A stretch of DNA of 47,779 bases from Bacteroidales bacterium (GTDB lineage Bacteria; Bacteroidota; Bacteroidia; Bacteroidales; GCA-2748055): assembly GCA_021740585.1 (NCBI GenBank), contig JAIOZM010000027.1:1-47779 (forward strand). The letters run 5' to 3'. Shown here in pieces: positions 1 through 9,347 of this stretch. The position numbers were made by a program, and so were the translations under genes. Position 1 is the stretch's first letter. The number at the start of each line of letters is the position of its first letter. The notes under the pieces were generated by a model, which was given only the letters and a program-made list of their open reading frames with translations, was not told the DNA's origin and made no database searches.

Positions 1-156
1 AACCTGAAACGCGACTGAAAGGAGCCAACCTGAAACGCGACTGAAAGGAGCCAACCTGAAACGCGACTGAAAGGAGCCAACCTGAAACGCGACTGAAAGC
101 AGCCAACCTGAAACGCGACTGAAAGGAGCCAACCTGAAACGCGACTGAAAGGAGCC
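1..156. repeat. 26-bp tandem repeat array, six copies, open at the left edge
   Basis: Six head-to-tail 26-bp units start at 1, 27, 53, 79, 105 and 131. All are identical except for one G-to-C change at 100 in the fourth unit. Each unit carries the hexamer CTGAAA twice, separated by CGCGA, and has CCT/AGG inverted ends. There are no spacers between units, so it is not CRISPR. The array ends two bases before the stop codon of the CLC gene, so it forms the DNA just 3' of that gene. It begins at base 1 and probably continues outside the window. Confidence 0.95.
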
Positions 157-158
157 TA

Positions 159-1931
159 CTACTCATCAGAAAATTCCTTCAGCATATCGCGATAGGAAGA
201 AAAAACCTTTGCCCGCGAAACAAAACCAACATATTTCCCATCCCTTACCACAGCAATATTGTATCGGTCGCTGTCGTGGAATTTTCTTGCTACTTCTTCC
301 ATTGGCTCACGAATACCAATGGTATATTGGGGCATAAACATCAATTCACGAACGCTTGTCTTTTCATATAAATCAATTTCAAACATAATATTCCTGATCT
401 CATCCAGTTTTACAATTCCCTGAAAATAACCTTCATCATCAACAACGGGAAATATATTTCGTTTGCTCTTTTTAATAATTTTTACCAAATCACCTAATGT
501 ATCGTCTGGATGAACCTTTTTGAAATTTTTCTCGATCAGATCAGATACATTCATCATGAGCAAAGTATTCTTGTCTTTGTCATGTGTCATTAACTCGCCT
601 CTTTTTGCAAGCTGGAAAGTATATACTGAATTCTTTTCAAATATTCTCACAGTAGCATACGATATAGTGCTTGCTAACATAAGCGGCATGAAGAGTTCAT
701 GTCCCCCCGTTAACTCAGCAATTAAAAAGATGGCTGTAAGAGGGGCATGAATCACTCCGGCAATCATTCCGGCCATTCCAACCAGAGCAAAATTGCTTAC
801 AGGAATATCTGCTCCAAAGCGATTCATCAATAAAGCAAAAAACAATCCAGCCGATACTCCTGTAAACAGCGAAGGAGCAAAAATACCACCTATACCTCCG
901 GCAGCAAAAGTAAGTGAAGTAGCAATACTTTTTAACAATATTAATAATAACAATAATAGAAGTACATACCATGAATCGGCAGGGAAAGGTCCATAAAAGG
1001 TATTTGCGAACAGATGGCTGACATCTCCTCGTAAGGACTCGTTAATTACCTCATAGCCTTCACCGTATAACGATGGCACAAAAAATATCAATATTCCAAG
1101 CAACCCTCCGCCAATAAACAAACGTTTGTAGATATTATTATTCTCTTCAAAAATACGGGATATAAATATATAAACCCGTGTAAAATAAACACTCAAAAAA
1201 CCGGTAAATATAGCCAACATCAAATAATAAGGTATATTTGATAAGGTAAAAGATTCCGTGATTTCCACTGTGTATAAGACATTCTGACCTGTAAATAAAT
1301 AGGACGTCAATCCTGCCGTGGCTGAAGCAATAAGAAGAGGTATCATGCTCCAAATGGTAAGATCTACCATAATTACTTCCAGGGCAAAAACTATGGCTGC
1401 AATGGGGGCCTTAAATATGGCAGACATTGCGCCGGCACTTGCACAAGCCAGAAGCAGTACTATTTCTTTATAACTAAGGTTGAGGGATCTGCCTATATTG
1501 GATCCGATTGCTGCCCCTGTTGCAACGGTTGGCCCCTCCAAACCAACTGAGCCCCCAAATCCTACCGTCAGAGCTGATGTAATGATAGAAGAATATAAAT
1601 TGTGCCTCCTGATAATCCCCCTGTTTTTAGAAATAGCATATAAAACACCCGGAATTCCATGTCCAACTGTTCTTTTATTAATATACCTGATAAAAAATAT
1701 GGTAAGTAAAATTCCAATAACAGGGAAAACAAAATACAGGTAACTTTGAAAATCGCCGGGAAGACCTTGTGTTAGCAAACTGCTAATAAAATGTACCAGA
1801 TTTTTTATAACTACCGCCGACAATCCTACAGCAAGCCCAATAATTCCACTTAACAAATATATAAATTGTCTTTGCTGAAAATACCTGGCTCTAAGCCTGT
1901 TTATCCAAATTAATATTTCTGAAAACCTCAT
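159..1931 (-). CDS. CLC-family chloride channel with C-terminal CBS domain pair
   Basis: This is a polytopic inner-membrane CLC protein of 590 residues from the ATG at 1931. A TTG nine bases upstream would add only three residues. The selectivity-filter landmarks are visible. GHGIP (about 92) stands where many CLCs have GSGIP. GLEGP (Glu132) carries the external gating glutamate, and GGIFAP lies near 345. The Glu-Val pair at about 185-186 aligns with the site where CLC exchangers have the internal proton glutamate, and Val there is usual in channels. Residues from about 455 to the end form two CBS repeats, which in this family bind adenine nucleotides. The gene is monocistronic, and its 3' end abuts the tandem array. 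The family assignment is secure; channel versus exchanger is inferred. Confidence 0.93.
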   Translation of the reverse strand: MRFSEILIWINRLRARYFQQRQFIYLLSGIIGLAVGLSAVVIKNLVHFISSLLTQGLPGDFQSYLYFVFPVIGILLTIFFIRYINKRTVGHGIPGVLYAISKNRGIIRRHNLYSSIITSALTVGFGGSVGLEGPTVATGAAIGSNIGRSLNLSYKEIVLLLACASAGAMSAIFKAPIAAIVFALEVIMVDLTIWSMIPLLIASATAGLTSYLFTGQNVLYTVEITESFTLSNIPYYLMLAIFTGFLSVYFTRVYIFISRIFEENNNIYKRLFIGGGLLGILIFFVPSLYGEGYEVINESLRGDVSHLFANTFYGPFPADSWYVLLLLLLLILLKSIATSLTFAAGGIGGIFAPSLFTGVSAGLFFALLMNRFGADIPVSNFALVGMAGMIAGVIHAPLTAIFLIAELTGGHELFMPLMLASTISYATVRIFEKNSVYTFQLAKRGELMTHDKDKNTLLMMNVSDLIEKNFKKVHPDDTLGDLVKIIKKSKRNIFPVVDDEGYFQGIVKLDEIRNIMFEIDLYEKTSVRELMFMPQYTIGIREPMEEVARKFHDSDRYNIAVVRDGKYVGFVSRAKVFSSYRDMLKEFSDE

Positions 1932-2337
1932 GGTTAACAAATGTAATAGAAAGATTTAAGCGGAAAAGGGCTTAATTGAAAAAAATGCATTTTTATTCTT
2001 TATATAAAAAAGGTAGAAACAATATTCTGAGCTTAGAATTGTTTTTTAATAAAAAGGAATATAATTTTAGACCTGATTCATTTCCGGAGAGATTAATAGT
2101 TTTGTGACTTTGCAATATAGAAAATAAGATACTTTTACAGAGAATTTAACAACTTTGTTGGTTGTTAGATATTGGCTTCAAATTATCTATATTTCATGCA
2201 TTTGAATTAATATTGTTGTACGGTAAAATATGAGATTGCTTCGCTGCACTCATAATCTATTTAGGTTTTATAAGTTTTACCTAACAACAATAAATTAACA
2301 AAAACTTTTCAGAAGTTTATTGCCTTAAATATTTAGT
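1932..2337. other. gene-free AT-rich region between divergent genes
   Basis: This 406-bp stretch should hold the promoters of the minus-strand CLC gene and the plus-strand T9SS cargo gene. I see no ORF with coding character. A bulged hairpin (AACAA-TA-TTCT/AGAATTGTT, 2018-2043) is followed by a short T run. Near 2229-2254 a TATGAG/CTCATA stem encloses GATTGCTTCGCTGCA-like sequence, which resembles a decayed copy of a common dispersed GATTGCTTCGCT-type repeat. TGACTTTG at 2105 is one base from the Bacteroidetes -7 consensus. None of these is strong. Confidence 0.5.
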
Positions 2338-3828
2338 ATGCAAACCAGAATTACAAGCTATATATTCCTTATGTTGATATTTCAACAAATTCCTGCCTAT
2401 ACCCAGGATTCCACTCCTCCCTTGAAACCAAATATAAAATATGTAAGTATTGATACTGCAACAAACAATGTGGAGATTTTCTGGACCCCAAGTTCTTCAA
2501 ATGATGTAAAGTATTACAATCTGTACTTCGAAGTAAATACTGTCAACGGTCCTGAAGGTGTCTTTATCGATACTGCAAACCGTAATCAGACATCATATAC
2601 ACATGAAATTGGGAATGCTGGCTATAAGTCGCTGCTATACAGCATTTCTGCAGAAGACAGCTCAGGAAATGAAAGCCTTCGAAAGCCGGGTCTCCACAGC
2701 ACGATTTATACAACACTGAAATATGACTCGTGCCTGAATAATATTAGAATCAGCTGGAATAAATACATTGGCTGGGAAGGCAAGGTATCGGGATATGTAA
2801 TTTACAAAAAAACAGCAAATGACCCTTTCACGATTTTGGCTGGAATGAGTTCAACCGATAGTTTTTACGTCCACTACGGTATTTCCGAAAATTCGAACTA
2901 TGCCTATTATGTTGAGGCAATAAAAAATGACGGACTTATTTCACGATCAAACATTGCGAAAAAATATACCTATATGCCCGGACCTCCTGAAGAATTGGTT
3001 TTGGATGTAGTTACTATTCCTGTTGAAAATACAGCTGAAATTTTATTCCATTATACAGATACCAGCTCTGTTTATGGTTTTAGTTTATTGAGATCCAGCT
3101 CAAAGACAGCCGACTTTGAAAGTGTATATCAGTTCTTTGCTCCTGATAAGAATGATTATATCTTATCGAATTCATTAATCACAAGAAACGACACCTTTTA
3201 TTATAAGATAGGGAGTTTGAATAGCTGCAGAAAAGTTACCAAGGAATCAAATCTGGGCGTTAATATTGTGTTATCGGGTATAAATAATGGCACGAATAAT
3301 ATCCTTAGCTGGAATAATTATATAGAATGGGATACAGGTGTAGAGGAATATCAGCTGTTCAGAGTAACAGAATCTGGCGATTTAATTTTGCTGGTAAGTC
3401 TGGATCAAAACACAACCAACTATACTGATGTCTTATCAGAAGCCTGGCAATCATCACTTTCAGGTAAAATGATTTATCTGATTAAAGCGAAGAAAAATGG
3501 CGAAGATATTTTTTCGGTTTCCAATTCTGTTGTGGTTGAAGTAACAACAGATTTATACATGCCAAATGCATTTACACCCAATGGAGACCAAAAAAATGAT
3601 GTATTTATGCCGGTAATACGTTTTGCTCCAGCCAAATATACTATGATTATATATGACCGTTCAGGTTTCCCCATTTTCCAGACAAATAATATTGAGTTGG
3701 GTTGGGATGGAATGATTAACGGAAATGGCCTTGCCCCTCAGGGCGTTTATATATATCATATTCAATACACTTCATTTAACGGGTCAAAGAAGAGTAAGAC
3801 AGGTAACTTTACTGTTTTTTATCCCTAG
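2338..3828 (+). CDS. Secreted fibronectin-III-like protein with T9SS type-B sorting domain
   Basis: This 496-residue exported protein starts with a hydrophobic signal peptide (about 1-22, ending near AYTQ). About four beta-rich segments of roughly 95 residues follow, with FN3-like patterns (residues about 25-405, for example the repeated SWN..I.W and Y.vy.k motifs). The last 85 or so residues begin with MPNAFTPNGDQKNDVF and continue through IYDRSGFPIF, GWDG and PQGVYIY. This is the CHU_C/gliding-motility-associated C-terminal domain used as a type-B signal by T9SS. The protein is therefore likely delivered to the cell surface or released. It carries no recognisable catalytic motif, so an adhesin or structural role is plausible but unproven. 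It is separated from rel by 60 bp, which contains a promoter-like box. Confidence 0.88.
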   Translation: MQTRITSYIFLMLIFQQIPAYTQDSTPPLKPNIKYVSIDTATNNVEIFWTPSSSNDVKYYNLYFEVNTVNGPEGVFIDTANRNQTSYTHEIGNAGYKSLLYSISAEDSSGNESLRKPGLHSTIYTTLKYDSCLNNIRISWNKYIGWEGKVSGYVIYKKTANDPFTILAGMSSTDSFYVHYGISENSNYAYYVEAIKNDGLISRSNIAKKYTYMPGPPEELVLDVVTIPVENTAEILFHYTDTSSVYGFSLLRSSSKTADFESVYQFFAPDKNDYILSNSLITRNDTFYYKIGSLNSCRKVTKESNLGVNIVLSGINNGTNNILSWNNYIEWDTGVEEYQLFRVTESGDLILLVSLDQNTTNYTDVLSEAWQSSLSGKMIYLIKAKKNGEDIFSVSNSVVVEVTTDLYMPNAFTPNGDQKNDVFMPVIRFAPAKYTMIIYDRSGFPIFQTNNIELGWDGMINGNGLAPQGVYIYHIQYTSFNGSKKSKTGNFTVFYP

Positions 3829-3856
3829 AGAAATTATCACAGAATCCAAATATTAT

Positions 3857-3864
3857 TAACTTTG
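3857..3864 (+). promoter_or_regulatory. putative -7 box upstream of rel/spoT
   Basis: TAACTTTG matches the Bacteroidetes -7 pattern TAnnTTTG and lies 24 bp before the ATG at 3889, giving a short 5' leader. No clear TTTG -33 box is present about 19-20 bp upstream, so confidence is limited. Confidence 0.35.
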
Positions 3865-3888
3865 CATAAATACCCACTTTAAAATAGT

Positions 3889-6159
3889 ATGTCGTTATCC
3901 ATATTAGAGGAAGAAGCTGATATTCAAAAATATTTTGATGACTTTCTGAATAATTGCACACACTGCAGTTCTGAGGAAAACAAGAAGACTATTATCAAAG
4001 CCTTCCATATGGCCTTGGATGCACACCGGGGAATGCGACGAAAATCAGGGGAACCATATATCCTTCATCCTCTGGCAGTAGCAAACATTGTAAATAGAGA
4101 AATCGGATTAGGTGTAAAATCTATTGTAGCAGCTATTCTTCATGATGTGGTTGAAGATACAGAGGTAAGTTTGGATGAAATCAGAGATGCGTTCGGGGAG
4201 AAGATTGCCTCTATTATTGATGGACTAACTAAAATATCTGGTGTATTCGACAACAAATCCTCCCTGCAATCGGAAAACTTCAGAAAAATGCTTATCACAC
4301 TATCTGAAGATGTAAGGGTAATCCTCATTAAGCTGGCTGATCGATTACATAATATGCGTACTCTGGATTCAATGCCCAGACATAAACAAATTAAAATTTC
4401 CGGCGAAACCATATACTTGTTTGCTCCATTGGCACACAGGCTGGGGTTATATGCTATAAAAACTGAACTCGAAGACCTTAGTCTTAAATACAGGTACCCA
4501 AAAGTTTTTGAAGAAATCTCAGGCAAGATAAAAGATAATGAAGATAAAAGAGTTCAACTCATAAATAAATTCTCATTACCCATTATTGAGAAACTGGATA
4601 AAAATAATATAGTTTTTGAAATAAGCGGGAGACCAAAATCTATTTATTCCATATGGAATAAAATGCAAATTAAGAGAGTAAGCTTTGAAGAAATTTTCGA
4701 TCTTTCAGCCATAAGGATAGTATTTGAACCTGATCCAGACATTCCTGAAAAAACTCAATGCTGGAATATATACTCTTTAATAACAGACATATACCCTCCC
4801 CGACCCGATCGTTTAAGAGATTGGGTGTCGACACCCAAGGCAAATGGTTATGAAGCACTTCATGCCACAGTTATGGGACCTTACGGTAACTGGATTGAAG
4901 TGCAGATTCGCTCAAAAAGAATGGATGAAATTGCAGAAAGAGGATTTGCTGCTCATTGGAAATATAAAACCTTAGAGCAAAGTGAATCTGAATTAGATAA
5001 GTGGATAAAAAGAATCAAGGAGTTGCTGGAGCATCCGGGTGAGGACGCTCTTGAGTTTATGGATGATTTTAAACTCAACTTATTTTCATCAGAGATGTAT
5101 ATTTTTACTCCAAAAGGACATGTAAGGACTATCCCCACTGGTTCTACTGCACTCGATTTTGCCTATGAGATTCACTCAGAAATTGGAAATAAAGCTATTG
5201 GAGCAAAAATTAACCACAATCTGGCTGCTTTAAATCAGGTTCTTCATAGCGGCGATCAGGTTCAGATAATTACTAGTGATAATCAGAAAGTTAAACGCGA
5301 AAGACTTGATTATGTTATTACAGCGAAAGCAAAAAGCAGCATTAAAAACGCACTGAAAGCTGAAAGAAAAAATCGGGTCGAAATTGGTAAATCTCTGTTA
5401 GAAGAAAAACTAGCTGAATTAAACCTATTACCCAGTGGCAGAGTCTTTAAGAAACTTCTGCCGGCATACAATTGCAACTCAAAAGAGGAGTTGTACAGTA
5501 TGATTGGAGCCGAGATTGTAAATTTAGTTGACCTAAAAAAGATTCTCCGAAAAAATACAAAAAGCAAATGGGTTAAATACTGGGAATTATCTTTTGGCAA
5601 ATCATCTAAACCTAAGGAAGATGATGGTAAAAAGAAAGACAAAGATACATTTATTGCCCACGAGCAAATTAACGATGAAGAGCCAAATTATCAGCTAGCT
5701 AAATGCTGTAACCCAATTCCTGGCGATGTAGTTATTGGTTACAGGAATAAAAAATCTGAGGTGACAATCCATCAGGCAAATTGCGAAAAAGCAGTACGCC
5801 TCGCCTCCCGTGAAGGTAATAATGTTTTCCCGGTAACCTGGTCAACTCATAAAGCACTATCCTATCTGGCAAGAATTCATTTAAATGGATACGATAAATT
5901 CGGGATTTACAATAATATCACAACCGTAATTTCAAAAGACCTGAATGTAAATATCAGAACCATAAATCTTCATGGGCACGATGGTATTTTTGAAGGTACC
6001 ATTGATTTGTATGTTCATAATATAAGCGACCTTAATTTTATGATTATGAACCTTATAAAAATTAAAGGTATGGAAAGTGTGTACCGGGTAAAAACGGTAG
6101 AAAATGAAGGGGCAATAGATGGCAGATACACCGAACCCGAAGAAACTGGCTCAATATAA
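3889..6159 (+). CDS. spoT: Bifunctional (p)ppGpp synthetase/hydrolase Rel/SpoT
   Basis: This 756-residue stringent-response enzyme makes pppGpp/ppGpp from ATP and GTP/GDP and hydrolyses it. The N-terminal HD hydrolase domain shows His60 and the ILHDVVEDT motif (His85-Asp86). The synthetase domain carries GRPKSIYSIWNKM (about 246-258), DLSAIR, NGYEALHATV and EVQIRS..MDEIAERGFAAHWKYK. A TGS domain starts at IYIFTPKGHVRTIPTG (about 404). A zinc-finger-like segment (CCNPIPGD then C, about 607-640) and a C-terminal ACT/RRM region with FGIYNNITTVIS (about 660-740) complete the usual long RSH layout. Both catalytic halves appear intact, so I call it bifunctional rather than RelA-only. The name rel would be equally valid. 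Confidence 0.96.
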   Translation: MSLSILEEEADIQKYFDDFLNNCTHCSSEENKKTIIKAFHMALDAHRGMRRKSGEPYILHPLAVANIVNREIGLGVKSIVAAILHDVVEDTEVSLDEIRDAFGEKIASIIDGLTKISGVFDNKSSLQSENFRKMLITLSEDVRVILIKLADRLHNMRTLDSMPRHKQIKISGETIYLFAPLAHRLGLYAIKTELEDLSLKYRYPKVFEEISGKIKDNEDKRVQLINKFSLPIIEKLDKNNIVFEISGRPKSIYSIWNKMQIKRVSFEEIFDLSAIRIVFEPDPDIPEKTQCWNIYSLITDIYPPRPDRLRDWVSTPKANGYEALHATVMGPYGNWIEVQIRSKRMDEIAERGFAAHWKYKTLEQSESELDKWIKRIKELLEHPGEDALEFMDDFKLNLFSSEMYIFTPKGHVRTIPTGSTALDFAYEIHSEIGNKAIGAKINHNLAALNQVLHSGDQVQIITSDNQKVKRERLDYVITAKAKSSIKNALKAERKNRVEIGKSLLEEKLAELNLLPSGRVFKKLLPAYNCNSKEELYSMIGAEIVNLVDLKKILRKNTKSKWVKYWELSFGKSSKPKEDDGKKKDKDTFIAHEQINDEEPNYQLAKCCNPIPGDVVIGYRNKKSEVTIHQANCEKAVRLASREGNNVFPVTWSTHKALSYLARIHLNGYDKFGIYNNITTVISKDLNVNIRTINLHGHDGIFEGTIDLYVHNISDLNFMIMNLIKIKGMESVYRVKTVENEGAIDGRYTEPEETGSI

Positions 6160-6383
6160 AAAATATACCCCGCTAAGATTCTCAGTGTAAATTTCACCTT
6201 ATCAATCATTTGAATCCTGATTTACAAATACTTATCCAAATTGAATATCTTCATAAATAATTGACACCACTGCTTTTGATAAATATATATTCAATTATAC
6301 CTTACAAATTATTTTCATTTTTAACTTCCCCATCTCATAAATTTTTAGTTAATTTGAATTGCTATTTTTAATTAGTCTAAGTT

Positions 6384-6824
6384 ATGGTAAACGAAGAAAC
6401 GAAAGAAACGGTAAAAAAGATTTTTACCGAATACCTTGAAAAAAAAGGTCATAGAAAAACCCCGGAAAGATATGCCATTCTTGAAGAAATCTATTCACGC
6501 GATGGCCACTTCGACATAGAGTCTTTGTATATTTTTATGAAAAATAAAAATTACAGGGTTAGCCGTGCAACTCTATATAACACCATTGAATTGCTACTTG
6601 ATTGCAATCTGGTAATTAAGCACCAGTTTGGTAAAAATATTGCTCAATTTGAAAAAGCATATCAATGCATGCAGCATGATCATCTCATTGACCTTGATTC
6701 AGGAAAAGTAATTGAGTTTTGTGATCCAAGAGTTTACGAAATTATCCGAACCGCCTGTGAGCTTAATAACTTCACGCCTTCCCACCATTCTCTTTATATT
6801 TATGGCAGAAATATTAACCAATAA
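6384..6824 (+). CDS. Fur-family transcriptional regulator lacking CxxC zinc motifs
   Basis: This 146-residue protein has the Fur-family winged-helix start ([16 protein letters not shown], then [15 protein letters not shown]) and a dimerisation half containing [15 protein letters not shown]. In classical Fur/PerR the segment after HxH reads CxxCG and binds structural zinc. Here it is Asp/Ser (LIDLDSGK), and the C-terminus has no second CxxC. Metal-sensing ligands are partly kept (the QHDH region and a His-His pair near 133). It lies 218 bp upstream of purA, separated by a terminator-like hairpin, so the two are probably transcribed separately. The family call is firm; whether it senses iron, peroxide or something else cannot be told. 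Confidence 0.88.
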   Translation: MVNEETKETVKKIFTEYLEKKGHRKTPERYAILEEIYSRDGHFDIESLYIFMKNKNYRVSRATLYNTIELLLDCNLVIKHQFGKNIAQFEKAYQCMQHDHLIDLDSGKVIEFCDPRVYEIIRTACELNNFTPSHHSLYIYGRNINQ

Positions 6825-6865
6825 TTGTTAATAGGTTAATAACTTTATTACATTTTTATCACTTC

Positions 6866-6894
6866 AAAAAGGCCTTTGAAAAAGGGTTTTTTTT
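6866..6894 (+). terminator. probable intrinsic terminator after the fur-like gene
   Basis: A CCTTT/AAAGG stem (6873-6877 with 6881-6885, GAA loop) is extended by an A-run pairing with the following tract of eight T residues. It lies 42 bp after the Fur-like stop and about 150 bp before purA. Confidence 0.55.
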
Positions 6895-7042
6895 ATCTTT
6901 AGCATCTGTTTTGGCAGAACTGCACTATATTGTATTTTTTTTGTCTGCCAGAAACAAAAAATCAAATCAAAACGCAAATCGATTTTTCCTGATAAATTTT
7001 AGGTTTAATTGCGTTATTACCAACATAAATTAATTTTTTATC

Positions 7043-8302
7043 ATGAAAGTTGACGTTATTTTAGGTTTACAATGGGGTGATGAGGGTAAAGGAAAAATAG
7101 TTGACGTCCTTTCTCCTGCTTATGATATTATTGCAAGGTTTCAGGGAGGTCCAAATGCCGGTCACACACTTGAATTCAATAATATCAAACATGTATTACA
7201 CAATATCCCGTCAGGAATATTCAGAAAAAATACCCTGAATGTCGTTGGAAATGGTGTTGTTTTAGATCCCGTAATTTTTGTGAAAGAAATTCAGAAACTT
7301 GAGGAAATGGGAATCGACCCAACAAAAAATCTGGTAATTTCAAGAAAAGCTCATCTTATTCTGCCTTCCCACAGAACGCTAGATGCCGCTTCTGAGCATT
7401 CGAAAGGAAAAACTAAAATTGGATCCACCCTTAAAGGAATAGGTCCTACATATATGGATAAAACCGGTCGTAACGGAATAAGAGTTGGAGATATTGAATC
7501 AAATCTGGACGCCAAATATAAAGCTCTGGTTGAAAAACATAAAAAATTATTGAGTCTGTACGATTTTAAATATAATTTCGAAGAAGAAGAAAAAGCATGG
7601 TTTGAAGCTATTGAAAAAATCAAAACCTTCCCTTTTGTCGACGCTGAACATTTAATTAATAAAGCACTGAAGGATAACAAACCCGTGCTTGCTGAAGGTG
7701 CTCAGGGTACTATGCTTGATATCGACTTTGGATCCTACCCTTATGTAACCTCATCAAATACAATTTGTGCCGGTACATGCACCGGACTTGGGGTTGCCCC
7801 TTCTAAAATTGGTGAAGTTCTTGGAATTTTTAAAGCTTACTGCACCCGTGTTGGTTCCGGCCCTTTCCCAACTGAATTGCTTGATGATACCGGAGAGTTC
7901 ATTCGTAAAGAAGGAAATGAGTTTGGTGCCACTACAGGAAGACCCAGACGATGTGGCTGGATTGATATTGTTGCTCTAAAATATGCCATTATGCTAAATG
8001 GTGTAACCCAGCTTGTTATGACAAAAGCCGATGTACTGGATAAATTCGATAAAATTTATGCCGCTACAGCCTATAAAAGAAATAATGAAATATTCTACGA
8101 ATTTCCTTATCATCTCGACGATAATATAGAAGCGGTTTATACTGAAATAAAGGGGTGGAAAACTGATCTGACCAAGATCAGAACTAAAGAAGAATTCCCT
8201 GAAAACCTCTCAGCTTATATCAAATTCCTTGAGAAAGAACTGGAAGTCCCGGTAAAATTTGTATCTGTAGGACCCGACAGAGAACAAATTATCAGACTTT
8301 AA
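7043..8302 (+). CDS. purA: Adenylosuccinate synthetase
   Basis: This 419-residue cytoplasmic enzyme joins IMP and aspartate using GTP to give adenylosuccinate, the committed step to AMP. The signature WGDEGKGK (residues 11-18, with catalytic Asp13) is at the N-terminus. It is followed by GGPNAGHT with the catalytic His, GIGPTYMDK, the ATTGRPRRCGW segment and the TKADVLD guanine-binding motif. Length and domain order match the bacterial family. The next gene begins 17 bp after the stop, so they may be co-transcribed, although the second protein has no known tie to purine synthesis. Confidence 0.98.
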   Translation: MKVDVILGLQWGDEGKGKIVDVLSPAYDIIARFQGGPNAGHTLEFNNIKHVLHNIPSGIFRKNTLNVVGNGVVLDPVIFVKEIQKLEEMGIDPTKNLVISRKAHLILPSHRTLDAASEHSKGKTKIGSTLKGIGPTYMDKTGRNGIRVGDIESNLDAKYKALVEKHKKLLSLYDFKYNFEEEEKAWFEAIEKIKTFPFVDAEHLINKALKDNKPVLAEGAQGTMLDIDFGSYPYVTSSNTICAGTCTGLGVAPSKIGEVLGIFKAYCTRVGSGPFPTELLDDTGEFIRKEGNEFGATTGRPRRCGWIDIVALKYAIMLNGVTQLVMTKADVLDKFDKIYAATAYKRNNEIFYEFPYHLDDNIEAVYTEIKGWKTDLTKIRTKEEFPENLSAYIKFLEKELEVPVKFVSVGPDREQIIRL

Positions 8303-8319
8303 TTTTCACTGAACCATTG

Positions 8320-9246
8320 ATGAAAAAATCGAATCTTGCTATTTTTCTGCTGCTTTTCCTTTGTATTCAGGGATATTCCCAGAAAATAAGCTTGAGTTTT
8401 AACCCTCCGACAGATTATGAATACTCAACTGAATTTGATATTCAATCTACTGTAAACCAAACCATAATGGGCATTGAACGAAGGGTAAATGTTTCTATAG
8501 TAATGAATATCCATTCTTATGTTATAGAATCAAATCCTGAGTATTGTGTAGTTCAATTGCAATACAAAAAGTTTTCTATTGAAAGTTCAGACGCCTTTGT
8601 GTCTTTTACTATCGACAGCGAATCGAAGAGTGATGACCCGGCAAGTTTGATTTTCAGGTCATTGATAGACAAATCTTTCTTTGTAAGCTTCGACAGGTCT
8701 GGAGAAGTAATTGACATAAAAGGTCTTAACAGCATAATTTCAGATATCCTTGAAGGTCTGGATCCTCAAAATCCAATGTATGCTGTATACGAAAAAACCC
8801 TTGAGGAAAGTTTTGGAGTAAATAATCTGAGACAAAACTTTCAGCAACTATCTGTTGCCTTTCCCTCCTATCCTGTGGGTTTAAACGATAGTTGGAATTT
8901 CAGTTTAAACTCTAAGACTACAGATTTCGATGTGGAAATGTATAGTACTGCCAGTATTAAATCTATCGGACCAGAAAATGTAATCATCCAAAACAATTCA
9001 ACTATCGTTTCTTCTCATAACGACAGTCTGGAAATTCAGGGTATGAAAGGAAAAATCGATATGACCGGTTCATCTCTGTCAGAAATACAGATTGATCCGG
9101 AAACCGGACTTACCAAATCGGGAGTGGTGACTCAGGAGATATCGGGAGACCTAATTTTACAAACCGATGAAATCCTTGAAAATGAATTCATTATTCCAAT
9201 GAAGATTTATTCAAGAATTCGTGTTCAGAATGTAATAAATCAATAA
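8320..9246 (+). CDS. Secreted protein of unknown function (DUF6263-like)
   Basis: This is a protein of 308 residues from the ATG at 8320; an in-frame TTG directly before it is less likely. A Lys-rich start and a hydrophobic stretch ending in GYSQ form a clear signal peptide (about 1-20), so the product is periplasmic or outer-membrane-associated. The rest is rich in alternating beta-type sequence with segments such as FPSYPVGLNDSW and GLTKSGVVTQEISGDL. This pattern recalls the Bacteroidetes family DUF6263, but I cannot verify membership. No catalytic motif, lipobox or T9SS sorting domain is visible. It follows purA by 17 bp in the same direction. Confidence 0.75.
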   Translation: MKKSNLAIFLLLFLCIQGYSQKISLSFNPPTDYEYSTEFDIQSTVNQTIMGIERRVNVSIVMNIHSYVIESNPEYCVVQLQYKKFSIESSDAFVSFTIDSESKSDDPASLIFRSLIDKSFFVSFDRSGEVIDIKGLNSIISDILEGLDPQNPMYAVYEKTLEESFGVNNLRQNFQQLSVAFPSYPVGLNDSWNFSLNSKTTDFDVEMYSTASIKSIGPENVIIQNNSTIVSSHNDSLEIQGMKGKIDMTGSSLSEIQIDPETGLTKSGVVTQEISGDLILQTDEILENEFIIPMKIYSRIRVQNVINQ

Positions 9247-9347
9247 GTATTTTTTTTTAAATTTTTTCTAATTAAATGTAACCCTTTCCTAATAATAGGG
9301 TATAATAGCTCATATTGTAACTTCTGATTAAATATAGCAGAAAAAAA

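Noticed and set aside
1..156. Tandem array as a CRISPR
   Set aside because: The units are contiguous with no unique spacers between them, and no cas gene is present.
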